A stretch of 64,000 nt of DNA from Streptomyces flavidovirens DSM 40150 (lineage in GTDB: Bacteria > Actinomycetota > Actinomycetes > Streptomycetales > Streptomycetaceae). This document shows positions 8,978 through 17,343 of this stretch, in pieces. Made by a program: the position numbers and the translations under genes. Below the pieces are notes generated by a model, which ran no database searches, was not told the DNA's origin, and was given only the letters and a program-made list of their open reading frames with translations. The stretch spans positions 310,001-374,000 of the forward strand of contig NZ_AUBE01000005.1 in NCBI RefSeq assembly GCF_000429085.1, read 5' to 3'. Position 1 is the first letter of the stretch. Each line of letters opens with the position of its first letter.

Positions 8978-9727
8978 ATGGAAAGCGGAGTGCGGGTCGA
9001 CCTTCACGGCAAGCAGGCACTGGTGACCGGCGGCGCGCGGGGGCTGGGGGCCTCGATCGCGCGGCGGCTGGCCGGGGCCGGGGCATCCGTACTGGTGGCG
9101 GACCTGCGCAAGGACCTGGCGCGGGACCTCTGCAACGAACTGGGCGCGGTGGGGCGCGGCGACGCGCGCTTCGTCGAGCTGGACGTCCGCGACGCCGCGG
9201 CGGTCGCGGAGGTCTTCAAGGACCTGGAGGCCGAAGGGCAGGCGGTGGACATCCTGGTCAACAACGCGGCCGTGGACGTCTCCAAGCCCATCGAGCACCT
9301 GACGGCCGACGAAGTCACGCGGGTCGTCACGACGAACCTGCTGGGGCCGATGTACCTGTGCCTGGAAACCTACCGGCGCATGGTCGCGCGCGGCGGCGGC
9401 CACATCGTCAACATCCTCTCCACGGCGGCGAACCGCACCTGGACCGAGGCCGGCCCGTACGCGGCGGGCAAGTCGGGCCTGCGCGCCTTCACCCACACGC
9501 TCTTCCAGGAGGCGCAGCGGGACTGTCCGGGGATCGGCGTCACCGGCATCATCGCGGGCGGTATGGAAACACCGTTCATCATGGAGCGCTTTCCCGACGC
9601 CGACACCTCGATGCTGCAGAGCCCGGACATCGTGGCCGACACGGTGCTGTACGCCCTGTCCGTCCCGGCCGGCAGCGCGGTGTCCGAACTGGTCGTCGTA
9701 CCGCGCAAGGAGCCGTCCTGGCCCTGA
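8978..9727 (+). CDS. SDR family oxidoreductase
   Basis: A 249-aa classical short-chain dehydrogenase with the NAD(P)-binding TGGARGLG motif near residue 16. It also has NNAA, the catalytic Ser in NILSTAAN, and YAAGK supplying Tyr and Lys. The ATG at 8978 follows a purine-rich site (GGAGGCAACGGAAGG); upstream codons in frame have no family similarity. Asp after the second beta strand (LVADLRK) suggests NAD rather than NADP. It probably forms a unit with the next SDR gene, 38 nt downstream. Substrate unknown. Confidence 0.85.
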   Translation: MESGVRVDLHGKQALVTGGARGLGASIARRLAGAGASVLVADLRKDLARDLCNELGAVGRGDARFVELDVRDAAAVAEVFKDLEAEGQAVDILVNNAAVDVSKPIEHLTADEVTRVVTTNLLGPMYLCLETYRRMVARGGGHIVNILSTAANRTWTEAGPYAAGKSGLRAFTHTLFQEAQRDCPGIGVTGIIAGGMETPFIMERFPDADTSMLQSPDIVADTVLYALSVPAGSAVSELVVVPRKEPSWP

Positions 9728-9765
9728 TTCCGCCATCCGTCCCGCTCACGAGAAGGATCCCGCGC

Positions 9766-10575
9766 ATGTCCAGTCCCGGGAACGCAGCCTCGCCAGTCGC
9801 CGTCATCACCGGCGCGGACTCCGGTATCGGGCGCGCCACGGCCGTCCGCCTCGCCGCGCAGGGCATGGATATCGGCATCACCTTCCACACCGACCGGGAG
9901 GGCGCCGAAGCGACGGCGGAAGAGGTACGCGGGTACGGCCGCCGCGCGTGCGTCGCGGCCCTGGATCTCAGGCTGCTGCCCGACGCGGCCGACGTGATCG
10001 ATGAGCTGGCCCGCGAGCTGGGCCGTATCGACGTCCTGATCAACAACGCGGGCACCGGCACCGCCACACCGTTCCTCGACCTCGATCTCGCCAAGATCCG
10101 CCAGGTTGTCGACGTGGACATGATCGGCCCGTTCCTGTGCGGTCAGCGGGCGGCACGCCGCATGATCCAGCAGGGCGACGGAGGCAGGATCGTCAACGTC
10201 ACCTCGGTCCACGAAACCGCGCCCCGCGTCGGCGCGGCGCCCTACTGCGCGGCTAAGGGCGGTCTCGGCCTGCTGACGCAGGTGATGGCCCTCGAGCTCG
10301 CCGAGTACGGCATCACGGTCAACGCGGTCGCTCCCGGCGAGATCGCCACACCGATGACCGGCCAGGAGGACACGGACGTACGCACGGAGGTACGCCGCGG
10401 CATTCCGCTGGGGCGCCCCGGCGACGCGCGCGAGGTGGCCTCCGTCATCGCCTTTCTGGCGAGCCCGGACGCCTCGTACGTCACGGGCGCGTCATGGCAG
10501 GTCGACGGCGGCATGCTGCGCATGGGGCCCATGGCGGGCTCCCACCTGGACGACGACTCCTGGCGCCGTCCCTGA
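9766..10575 (+). CDS. SDR family oxidoreductase (glucose dehydrogenase-like)
   Basis: This 269-aa classical SDR has the TGADSGIGRATA cofactor loop, NNAG, Ser in NVTSVHE and the catalytic YCAAK. It ends with the PGEIATPM and YVTGASWQVDGGM elements typical of glucose 1-dehydrogenase/3-oxoacyl reductase-like members. An AGAAGGATCC ribosome site precedes the ATG. It follows another SDR gene in the same direction, and a stepwise oxidation-reduction role for the pair is only an inference. Confidence 0.85.
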   Translation: MSSPGNAASPVAVITGADSGIGRATAVRLAAQGMDIGITFHTDREGAEATAEEVRGYGRRACVAALDLRLLPDAADVIDELARELGRIDVLINNAGTGTATPFLDLDLAKIRQVVDVDMIGPFLCGQRAARRMIQQGDGGRIVNVTSVHETAPRVGAAPYCAAKGGLGLLTQVMALELAEYGITVNAVAPGEIATPMTGQEDTDVRTEVRRGIPLGRPGDAREVASVIAFLASPDASYVTGASWQVDGGMLRMGPMAGSHLDDDSWRRP

Positions 10576-10590
10576 AGGTCCGGGCTGCGG

Positions 10591-10818
10591 CTACATGAGT
10601 ACCGCGAACGCCAGGAAGAAGGCCGCGCACAGCACCACGATCACGCCGATGGCGATCAGCGGGCCCTTGGACCAGCCACGCGGAGGTTCCACGCGCGGAC
10701 CGGTGCCGGAGCTGGTGCTCGCCTCGCCGGGCGGCGTCTCGCCGGGAGGCACGCCGCCGCCCGGTTCGAGGCCGGGGGTCCGGTCCGGCTCGGGATCTGG
10801 GTTCTGTGGTGTATTCAT
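10591..10818 (-). CDS. DUF6480 family small membrane protein
   Basis: A 75-aa protein with a proline- and glutamate-rich cytosolic N-terminus (DPEPDRTPGLEPGGGVPPGE) and a single C-terminal transmembrane segment (GPLIAIGVIVVLCAAFFLAF). This layout matches the Streptomyces DUF6480 family, whose function is unknown. The start MNTPQNPDPEP is preferred over an upstream in-frame codon at 10836. It lies 28 nt downstream of the ChaB-like gene on the same strand and converges with the SDR gene. Confidence 0.72.
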   Translation of the reverse strand: MNTPQNPDPEPDRTPGLEPGGGVPPGETPPGEASTSSGTGPRVEPPRGWSKGPLIAIGVIVVLCAAFFLAFAVLM

Positions 10819-10846
10819 ATCGGGCAAGTGCCCCAAAATGCCCGAA

Positions 10847-11254
10847 TCAATTACCCGTCCGGGCCTGCCGCGTCTTCGCGCGGTTCGCCTTGCGGATGGC
10901 CTCCAGCAACTCGGGCTTGGTCATCCGGGAACGCCCGTCGACGCCGAGCCGCTTGGCCAGGTCGTACAGATGCTGCTTCGACGCCTGCTCGTCCACGCCC
11001 TCGCCGCTGCGCCCGCCCAGCTCCCGAGGCCGCGCCGCCCTGGGATCCGACGGCCCCTTGCGGCCCTTCTCCTTGCGCTCCCAGTGATCGCCGACCTTCT
11101 CGTACTTGTGCTTGAGCGCGCTGAAAGCCACCCGGTGAGCGCGCTCTCCCTCGCCGTACTCCTCGACAGCGGAGTCGTGCGCCTTGATCCAGGTGCGCTG
11201 CGCCTCCTCGGCGGACCGCTCCAGGGTCGACGGAAGTTCCTGCTCTCCCGGCAC
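10847..11254 (-). CDS. ChaB family protein with Rho_N-like tail
   Basis: The 135-aa product has a ChaB domain at the N-terminus (about residues 1-60, with LPSTLERSAEEAQRTWIKAH and ALKHKYEKVGDHW). A basic linker follows, then a C-terminal SAP/Rho_N-like helix pair (LYDLAKRLGVDGRSRMTKPE). The GTG at 11254 is chosen because an AGGGGTGAG ribosome site sits just upstream. ChaB proteins are associated with cation-transport regulation, but actinobacterial versions are uncharacterised; nucleic-acid contact through the Rho_N-like tail is inference. Confidence 0.78.
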   Translation of the reverse strand: MPGEQELPSTLERSAEEAQRTWIKAHDSAVEEYGEGERAHRVAFSALKHKYEKVGDHWERKEKGRKGPSDPRAARPRELGGRSGEGVDEQASKQHLYDLAKRLGVDGRSRMTKPELLEAIRKANRAKTRQARTGN

Positions 11255-11431
11255 GGAGCTCACCCCTCTCTCCGATCGAACCAATACGAGTGAGATACGG
11301 GTGCCCCAGTTGGTCGGCGGAATTCAGCCGTCCGGCCAGGAAGCGGCGCGGGACGCTTGGGAGGGCCGTGCACGGGTATCCGCGCACCAGTGGGGGCCGC
11401 GGCTACCGCCGCCCGTCCAGTGGAGGACCCG

Positions 11432-11851
11432 ATGGGTCAGAAGGTTCGAGAAATCATGACGAGCGCCCCGGTCACCGTGGGCGTACTCACGGCAGTGAGC
11501 GAGGTCGCGCACCGGATGCGCGAGGAGAACATCGGCGCGGTTCTCGTCGCCGAGGGCGACGAACTGCGCGGGCTGGTCACCGACCGGGATCTGGTGGTCC
11601 GCGTACTCGCCGAAGGGAAGGATCCGGGCGACACGACGGTGCGCGACGTGTGCAGCCCCGACCTGGTCACCGTCACGGCTGACGACGAGGTCGACCGCGC
11701 CATCGAGCTGATGCGTGAACACTCGCTGCGCCGGCTGCCGGTGGTGGAAGGAACTACCGCGGTGGGCATCGTATCCCTGGGGGACCTGGCGATCGAGCGC
11801 GACCCCGGCTCCGCTCTGGGCGACGTGAGCGCCGCCGCACCCAATACGTAG
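11432..11851 (+). CDS. Tandem CBS-domain protein
   Basis: The 139-aa protein consists almost wholly of two CBS motifs forming one Bateman module. The first is about residues 1-60 (VREIMTSAPVTV ... LRGLVTDRDLVVRVL) and the second about 70-125 (VRDVCSPDLVTV ... AVGIVSLGDLA). Such modules bind adenine nucleotides and regulate partners or act as energy sensors. It stands alone, with a hairpin about 170 nt downstream. Its partner is not evident. Confidence 0.85.
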   Translation: MGQKVREIMTSAPVTVGVLTAVSEVAHRMREENIGAVLVAEGDELRGLVTDRDLVVRVLAEGKDPGDTTVRDVCSPDLVTVTADDEVDRAIELMREHSLRRLPVVEGTTAVGIVSLGDLAIERDPGSALGDVSAAAPNT

Positions 11852-12024
11852 TACCTGACCGATACGCGGTACGTGACCCGAGAGCGGCCACCGCCGGAAC
11901 CGGGCAGCCGAACGGGTGGCGCGCCGTTCCGGCGAAGTGTGGCTGCCGTATCCCCCTCCGCGGCGCGGGCAGGGTGTTGCCCGTTGACTCAGTAAGCGCC
12001 CCCGAAGCGGAGTTGCTGAGCCGG

Positions 12025-12046
12025 GCCCCCGGGTGCCACCGGGGGC
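12025..12046. terminator. Bidirectional hairpin between CBS and Pro-rich genes
   Basis: An 8-bp GC stem (GCCCCCGG / CCGGGGGC) with a 6-nt loop lies between two convergent genes, so it could end both transcripts. The remaining approximately 150 bp upstream (11852-12024) holds nothing else I can name. Confidence 0.5.
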
Positions 12047-12071
12047 TCCGGTTTGTCCGCGGGCCGCTCGC

Positions 12072-12302
12072 TCAGATCACGGGCTCCGGGGCCGGGACCG
12101 GCCCCGGCAGCGGGCCGGGCTCAGGCTTGGGCTGCGGCGGCGGGACCGGCGCGGGCGGGTCCGGTTCGGGCCGGGGCGGAGCCGGGGGCGCCGGATCGGG
12201 GCCGGGCGCCGGCACCGGACCGGGCGCCGGCCCCGGTTGCGGACCGGGACCCGGCGCGGGGGTCGGGGTGGGCGGGACGGGATCGTTCGGCGGTGTGCCC
12301 AT
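12072..12302 (-). CDS. Proline-rich small protein
   Basis: The 76-aa product is nearly all Pro alternating with Gly, Ala, Asp or Glu (for example PTPTPAPGPGPQPGPAPGPV), a polyproline-type rod with no hydrophobic core. Such sequences easily arise as GC-rich artefacts. However, a clean GAGGA ribosome site is spaced 7 nt from the ATG and a stable hairpin follows the stop, which supports a real gene. There is no signal peptide. Function is unknown; a cell-wall or scaffold spacer is conceivable. Confidence 0.55.
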   Translation of the reverse strand: MGTPPNDPVPPTPTPAPGPGPQPGPAPGPVPAPGPDPAPPAPPRPEPDPPAPVPPPQPKPEPGPLPGPVPAPEPVI

Positions 12303-12343
12303 GAGACATCCTCAATACATCTGGCCCCTGACGGGCCGTGAAC

Positions 12344-12378
12344 CCGCGGGGCGAGGGGGCCACCGCCTCGCCCCGCGG
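12344..12378 (-). terminator. Perfect 13-bp stem after small membrane gene
   Basis: CCGCGGGGCGAGG and its exact complement flank a 9-nt loop, ten nucleotides past the stop of the 56-aa membrane protein. It is a strong rho-independent-like terminator for that gene, located just before the proline-rich gene's start. Confidence 0.7.
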
Positions 12379-12387
12379 CTGCTCCCG

Positions 12388-12558
12388 TCAGCGTCGGCGG
12401 GCCGACCACCCGGCGCCCACACCCGCCACATGCAGGGCGAGAAGGGCGAGCCCGACGAGCATGAGGCTCATCGGTCCGAAGACCGCTTCCGTCGACGTCT
12501 CGGTCGCGTGGATGATAAAGGCGATGATGAAGACCACCGCCGCCGCGAATGCCAGCAT
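12388..12558 (-). CDS. Small two-helix membrane protein
   Basis: A 56-aa protein with two transmembrane helices. Helix 1 is about residues 2-16 (LAFAAAVVFIIAFII). A short polar loop (HATETSTEAVFGP) follows, then helix 2 at about 30-47 (MSLMLVGLALLALHVAGV) and a basic tail SARRR. An AGGAG site lies 6 nt upstream of the ATG and a perfect hairpin follows the stop. Homologous short proteins are widespread in streptomycetes without known function. Confidence 0.75.
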   Translation of the reverse strand: MLAFAAAVVFIIAFIIHATETSTEAVFGPMSLMLVGLALLALHVAGVGAGWSARRR

Positions 12559-12669
12559 GTGCTTCTCCTGCCACTTGACGGCGCACCACGCGTAGTTCGG
12601 GTGGCTGTGCCGCTACCGGCCTTTTTCCCCGCCGCATGCCGGTCATTCCTCCGGTGGTAGCGTCGTCAC

Positions 12670-13110
12670 ATGAACCCGGAAGACCTCGCCGACCTCGCGC
12701 ACCTGCGCCGGGCGCGGGATCTGATCGACCGGGAGTACGCCCAGCCGCTCGATGTGCCGACGATGGCCCGCCACGCGCTCATGTCGCCGGCGCACTTCTC
12801 GCGACGGTTCCGGGCGGCCTATGGCGAGACGCCGTACAGCTATCTCATGACCCGCCGCATCGAGCGGGCGATGGCGCTGCTGCGCGGGGGGATGAGCGTG
12901 ACCGACGCGTGCATGGCGGTCGGCTGTACCTCGCTCGGCTCATTCAGCTCGCGGTTCACCGAGGTCGTGAGGGAGACGCCGAGCGCGTACCGCGGCCGGG
13001 AGCACCACGCCGTGGCGGCGATGCCCGCGTGCGTGGCCAAGGTGCACACCCGCCCGACGAGAAATCCGCCGAGCAGGATCCGAGAAGCGGGCCCTGCCGG
13101 CGCTGCCTAG
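12670..13110 (+). CDS. AraC-family transcriptional regulator
   Basis: This 146-aa protein is a compact AraC regulator with the DNA-binding domain at the N-terminus. The first helix-turn-helix lies near residues 35-52 (MARHALMSPAHFSRRFRAAY). The second contains VTDACMAVGCTSLGSFSSRF, followed by the family-ending pattern PSAYR. About 45 poorly conserved residues follow. Its stop is 10 nt before the VOC-domain gene, an arrangement repeated in many actinobacteria, so it likely controls that gene and responds to the same small molecule. Confidence 0.85.
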   Translation: MNPEDLADLAHLRRARDLIDREYAQPLDVPTMARHALMSPAHFSRRFRAAYGETPYSYLMTRRIERAMALLRGGMSVTDACMAVGCTSLGSFSSRFTEVVRETPSAYRGREHHAVAAMPACVAKVHTRPTRNPPSRIREAGPAGAA

Positions 13111-13120
13111 TGTGGGCGAC

Positions 13121-13531
13121 ATGACCATCGCACTCCAGTACTGCCACATCACCGTCAACGACGTGGACGAATCGCTCGCCTTCTACCGCGGCGCGCTCGG
13201 CCTCGAAGTGCGCAATGACGTCGCTTCCGGCGGGTTCCGCTGGGTCACTCTCGGCAGCCCGACTCAGCCGGGCCTCGAAATCGTGCTCTCGGAGCCGCAC
13301 GCCGGCCGTTCCCGGTCCGACGGCGACGCCCTGCAGGAACTCCTCACCAAGGGCGTCCTGCCGATGACCGTCTTCAGCACCGACGATCTCGACGCGACCT
13401 TCGAGCGGGTACGGGCGTCCGGAGCCGAGGTGCTCCAGGAGCCCATCGATCAGCCCTGGGGGCCGCGCGACTGCGCGTTCCGCGACCCCTCCGGCAACAT
13501 GGTGCGGATCCAGCAGGCGGCCAGGGCGTAA
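13121..13531 (+). CDS. VOC (glyoxalase/bleomycin resistance) family protein
   Basis: The 136-aa protein carries paired beta-alpha-beta-beta-beta modules of the vicinal-oxygen-chelate fold: QYCHITVNDVDESLAFY at the start and DPSGNMVRIQQ at the end. Candidate metal ligands are His near residue 9, Glu in GLEIVL and the terminal acidic region. The ATG at 13121 is chosen; a GTG three codons upstream is possible. Coupling with the AraC gene suggests an inducible detoxification or dioxygenase-like role. Confidence 0.82.
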   Translation: MTIALQYCHITVNDVDESLAFYRGALGLEVRNDVASGGFRWVTLGSPTQPGLEIVLSEPHAGRSRSDGDALQELLTKGVLPMTVFSTDDLDATFERVRASGAEVLQEPIDQPWGPRDCAFRDPSGNMVRIQQAARA

Positions 13532-13558
13532 GCCGCCGTCCCCCGCCGGGCGCCGCGC

Positions 13559-15661
13559 TCAGCTCGCCGGATCCAGATACGGCAGCACCTTGTCCGGCGT
13601 CAGCGGCAGGTCCCGCAGCCGGGCTCCCGTCGCGTGGTGCACGGCGTTGGCGATGGCCGCCGCCGTGCCGACGATGCCGATCTCACCGATGCCCTTGCTG
13701 CCCATCGGATTGAGGTGCGGATCGTCCTCGTCGATCCAGTACGCCTCGATCGCCGGCACGTCCGCGCACGAGGGCACGTGATACGAGGCCAGATCGTGCT
13801 CCGCGAAGTCCCCGAAGGCGGGATCCATGGTGCTTTCCTCGGTCAGCGCCATGCCGATCCCCATGGCCATCGCGCCGATGAACTGGGAGCGTGCGGTACG
13901 GGGATTGAGGATGCGCCCGGCGGCGTACACGCCGAGGAGGCGGCGTACGCGGACCTCGCCCGTCACGGTGTCCGCCTGCACCTCGGCGAACTGGGCGCCG
14001 AACGCGTGCCGGGCGTACGGCGAATCCTCCGCCACTTCCGGCTCGGTGTCCGCCGCGGCGGTGAGACCCTCGGCCGGCACACCGTCGTACCGCTCAAGAC
14101 GCTCGGCCAGCAGCGCGCACGCCTTGTGCACGGACCAGCCCCACGACGCCGTCCCCGACGAGCCGCCCGCCAGCGGCGCCGCGGGCAGGTCGCTGCTGCC
14201 GATCTCCACGCGCACCGACTCCAGGGGCGCGCCCAGCACATCGGCGGCGATCTGCGCGAGCACGGTCCGGGCCCCGGTGCCGATGTCGGTGGCGTTGACC
14301 CGGATCACGTACGTACCGTCGGGGGCGGCGTGCGCGGTGGCGGCGGACGGGCTGATGAGTACCGGATAGGTGGCCGCGGCGACTCCGGTGCCGAGCAGGA
14401 GATCGCCCTCGCGGCGGATGCCGGGCCGCGGGTCGCGCCGGTCCCAGCCGAAGCGCCGCGCTCCGTCCCGCAGGCACTCGGCCAGGTGGCGGCTGCTGAA
14501 GGGCTTGCCGCTGTCGGGTTCGGTGTCCGGGTCGTTGCGCAGGCGCAGTTCCACCGGGTCGAGACCGGTGGCGACGGCGAGTTCGTCCATCGCCGACTCC
14601 AGCGCGTACATCCCGGACGCCTCGCCCGGAGCACGCATCCACGACGGGGACGGTACGTCCAGGGCGACGACCTGGTGACTGGTGCGGCTGTGCGGAGAGG
14701 TGTACATGACCCGCGCCGGAACGGCCGCCTGCTCCACGAACTCCTTGACCGTCGACGTCTGCGTGACCACCTCGTGGGCGAGCGCGGTGATGACGCCGTC
14801 GGCCCCGGCCCCCAGCCGCACGCGCTGCACGGTCGGCGCCCGGTGGCCCACGACCGCCGCGAGCTGACGGCGGGGGAGCGCCAGCTTGACGGGCCGCCCG
14901 GTGTGCCGGGCGGCCATGGCCGCCAGCACCACCTGCGGGCGCGGCGTGCCCTTGGAGCCGAACCCGCCGCCCACGTGCTCGGAGACGACGGTGACCTGCC
15001 CCTGCTCAAGACCGAAGACCTGGGCGAGGGTGTCCCGTACCTTCGTGGAGCCCTGACTGGAATCGCGCGCGGTCAGATGTCCGTCGTCCCACCACGCGGT
15101 CGAGGCGTGCGGCTCCATGGGGTGGTTGTGCAGCGCGCTCATGGTGTACGTCGCGTCGACGCGCACGGCGGCCGCCGGATAGGCCGCGTCGAAGTCGCCG
15201 CGTTCCCGGACGGCGGGGACCTCGCTGTTCGCCTCCTGCGGTGTGTAGAGGCCGGGGTGGTCCGCGGTCAGCCGTACGTCGTGCTCCTCGGCCGCGTACT
15301 CGACCCGCAGCGCCTCGGCTGCCGCACTGGCGTTCTCCGGCGTGTCGGCGACCACCAGGGCGACGTACCAGCCGCGGTGGGGGACGCGGTCGTTCTGGAG
15401 GACCGCGAGTGTGGGGTCGTCCGGCTCCTTGAGGCGCGGCGCGTTCTCGTGGCTGAGCACGGCGTGCACGCCCGGCAGGGCCAGCACCTCTTCGGCGTGT
15501 ACGGCGGTGACCCGGCCGCGCGCGACGGTGGCGGGCACGGGCACGGCGTAGGCGCAGCCCGGCGGGGTGTGCTCGACCGCGTAGCGTGCGGCGCCGGTGA
15601 CCTTGTCGCGGGCCTCCGAGCGGACGGCGGGCGTGCCCAGTGGGGGCGGTGGGTGCGTCAT
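13559..15661 (-). CDS. Molybdopterin-binding subunit of aldehyde oxidoreductase (PaoC/XDH-like)
   Basis: The 700-aa protein is the large catalytic subunit of the xanthine oxidase family. An N-terminal a/b-hammerhead (GTPAVRSEARDKVTGAARYA) precedes the molybdopterin domains, with HVGGGFGSKG and, near the C-terminus, GSKGIGEIGIVG carrying the catalytic glutamate. It binds the Mo cofactor and oxidises aldehydes or N-heterocycles. Together with the two upstream subunits it forms a complete heterotrimer. It lies 17 nt after the FAD subunit. No cofactor-maturation gene is adjacent. Confidence 0.9.
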   Translation of the reverse strand: MTHPPPPLGTPAVRSEARDKVTGAARYAVEHTPPGCAYAVPVPATVARGRVTAVHAEEVLALPGVHAVLSHENAPRLKEPDDPTLAVLQNDRVPHRGWYVALVVADTPENASAAAEALRVEYAAEEHDVRLTADHPGLYTPQEANSEVPAVRERGDFDAAYPAAAVRVDATYTMSALHNHPMEPHASTAWWDDGHLTARDSSQGSTKVRDTLAQVFGLEQGQVTVVSEHVGGGFGSKGTPRPQVVLAAMAARHTGRPVKLALPRRQLAAVVGHRAPTVQRVRLGAGADGVITALAHEVVTQTSTVKEFVEQAAVPARVMYTSPHSRTSHQVVALDVPSPSWMRAPGEASGMYALESAMDELAVATGLDPVELRLRNDPDTEPDSGKPFSSRHLAECLRDGARRFGWDRRDPRPGIRREGDLLLGTGVAAATYPVLISPSAATAHAAPDGTYVIRVNATDIGTGARTVLAQIAADVLGAPLESVRVEIGSSDLPAAPLAGGSSGTASWGWSVHKACALLAERLERYDGVPAEGLTAAADTEPEVAEDSPYARHAFGAQFAEVQADTVTGEVRVRRLLGVYAAGRILNPRTARSQFIGAMAMGIGMALTEESTMDPAFGDFAEHDLASYHVPSCADVPAIEAYWIDEDDPHLNPMGSKGIGEIGIVGTAAAIANAVHHATGARLRDLPLTPDKVLPYLDPAS

Positions 15662-15678
15662 GACGGATGGTCACGTCC

Positions 15679-16665
15679 TCAGGTACGGGAAGCGAGCTCG
15701 GCCAGCACGCTGATGGCGAGGTTCCGGGCGAGCGGCACTTTGAAGCCGTTGTCACGCAGCGGCTCGGCCGCGGCAAGCTCGGCGTCGGCCGCGCGGGCGT
15801 ACGTCTCCTCGGTGGCGGGCGCCCCGCGCAGCACCTCCTCGGCCGCGCGGGCACGCCAGGGCACGTGGGCGAGCCCGCCGAAGGCGAGTGCGGCGTCCCG
15901 GACCACGCCGCCCTCGACGCGCAGGACGGCGGCGACAGAGGCGAGCGCGAAGGCGTACGAGGCGCGGTCGCGGGCCTTGCGGTAGCCGCACCGGGTGCCG
16001 GGCAGGGCGGGCGGGAGGGTCACGCCGGTGATCAGCTCGCCCGGACGGATGACGGTGTCCTGATCGGGACGGTCGCCGGGCAGCCGGTGGAAGTCGGTGA
16101 CCGCGACGGTGCGGGCGCCCTGCGGGCCGTGCAGGTGGACGGCGGCGTCGAGAGCGGCCAGTGCGACAGCCATGTCGGAGGGATGGGTGGCGACGCAGTG
16201 CGCCGAGTGGCCGAGCACCGCGAGATCACGGTGAACGCCTTCGCGGGCGGGGCAGCCGGTGCCGGGCTCGCGCTTGTTGCAGGGCTTCGAGACGTCCTGG
16301 AAGTACGTGCAGCGGGTGCGCTGGAGCAGGTTTCCGCCGGTCGTGGCGGTGTTGCGCAACTGCCCCGAGGCGCCGGAGAGCAGGGCCTGCGACAAGGCGG
16401 CGTAGCGCGTGCGCACCGCCGGATGGGCGGCCAGATCGCTGTTGCGTACGGTCGCGCCGATGTGCAGCCCGCCGTCGGGCGTCTCGTCGATCCCGTCCAG
16501 CGGCAGCCGGCTGACATCGATGAGGAAGTCCGGCGCCGCGACCCCCAGTTTCATCAGGTCGACGAGGTTGGTGCCGCCGCCGAGGTATTGCGCCCTCGGA
16601 TGGCCGGCGAAGGCGCCGATCGCCTCGTCGGCGCTCTCGGCACGGAAGTACGCGAACGGCTTCAC
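15679..16665 (-). CDS. FAD-binding subunit of aldehyde oxidoreductase (PaoB-like)
   Basis: The 328-aa subunit has the FAD-binding PCMH fold, with YLGGGTNLVDLMKLGV and the TGGNLLQRTRC stretch. The four-cysteine insert after it (RCTYFQDVSKPCNKREPGTG then a further Cys) matches the extra 4Fe-4S cluster of the PaoB/YagS type and is absent from ordinary xanthine dehydrogenases. The start is a GTG overlapping the 2Fe-2S subunit's TGA by GTGA. It shuttles electrons between the iron-sulfur clusters and an acceptor. Confidence 0.9.
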   Translation of the reverse strand: MKPFAYFRAESADEAIGAFAGHPRAQYLGGGTNLVDLMKLGVAAPDFLIDVSRLPLDGIDETPDGGLHIGATVRNSDLAAHPAVRTRYAALSQALLSGASGQLRNTATTGGNLLQRTRCTYFQDVSKPCNKREPGTGCPAREGVHRDLAVLGHSAHCVATHPSDMAVALAALDAAVHLHGPQGARTVAVTDFHRLPGDRPDQDTVIRPGELITGVTLPPALPGTRCGYRKARDRASYAFALASVAAVLRVEGGVVRDAALAFGGLAHVPWRARAAEEVLRGAPATEETYARAADAELAAAEPLRDNGFKVPLARNLAISVLAELASRT

Positions 16666-17204
16666 GTCGCCACCTCCCCGATCGCGTCCACGATGTTCGG
16701 ATACGCGCCGCAGCGGCAGAGGTTGCCGCTCATGCGCTCCCGGATCTCGTGCGCGGTGAGGGCGGCGGGAGCGCCGGGAGGGTGCTCGGGGGGCGTGACG
16801 TACGAGGGGTGCCCCTCGGCGGCTTCGGCCAGCATCCCGACGGCGGAACAGATCTGCCCCGGCGTGCAGTAGCCGCACTGCAGGGCGTCCCGCGCGACGA
16901 ACGCCTGCTGGACCGGATGAAGCCGCTCGCCGTCGGCGAGGCCTTCGACGGTGGTGACGTGCGCGCCGTTGTGGGCGGCGGCGAGCAGCAGGCAGCTGTT
17001 GGCGCGCCGGCCGTCGACGAGCACGGTGCAGGCACCGCACTGGCCGTGGTCACACCCTTTTTTCGCACCCGTGAGGCCCACCTGCTCACGCAGCGCGTCC
17101 AGGAGCGTGGTGCGGTGGTCGAGCGTCAGCGTGTGCGGGGTGCCGTTGACGTGAAGGGTGAGGACAGAGCTGTGCGCGGTCTCCTGCTGGCTGGTTGGCT
17201 CCAC
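16662..17204 (-). CDS. 2Fe-2S subunit of aldehyde oxidoreductase (PaoA-like)
   Basis: A 180-aa two-cluster ferredoxin-type subunit. Cys51, 56, 59 and 71 (KGCDHGQCGACTVLVDG region) bind the plant-type cluster. Cys110, 113, 163 and 165 (QCGYCTPGQ and LCRCGAYPN) bind the second. I chose the GTG at 17204; the open frame continues to 17351 but the added 49 residues are not family-like. No Tat signal is visible, so a cytosolic enzyme is likelier than the periplasmic E. coli form. It is the first gene of the three-gene operon. Confidence 0.9.
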   Translation of the reverse strand: MEPTSQQETAHSSVLTLHVNGTPHTLTLDHRTTLLDALREQVGLTGAKKGCDHGQCGACTVLVDGRRANSCLLLAAAHNGAHVTTVEGLADGERLHPVQQAFVARDALQCGYCTPGQICSAVGMLAEAAEGHPSYVTPPEHPPGAPAALTAHEIRERMSGNLCRCGAYPNIVDAIGEVAT

Positions 17205-17343
17205 TCCGTCGCGCCTTTCGGTCCGAAGGTCTCGCCTCGTACCTCTTCCTATCAAAATGTTCCCCTTTGCGCGTTTCGGTTCAGCCGGTCCTGGAGGGGT
17301 ACTGGGGTGGGACGCACGCCAGAGCAAGAGCGAGGAGACCGGT

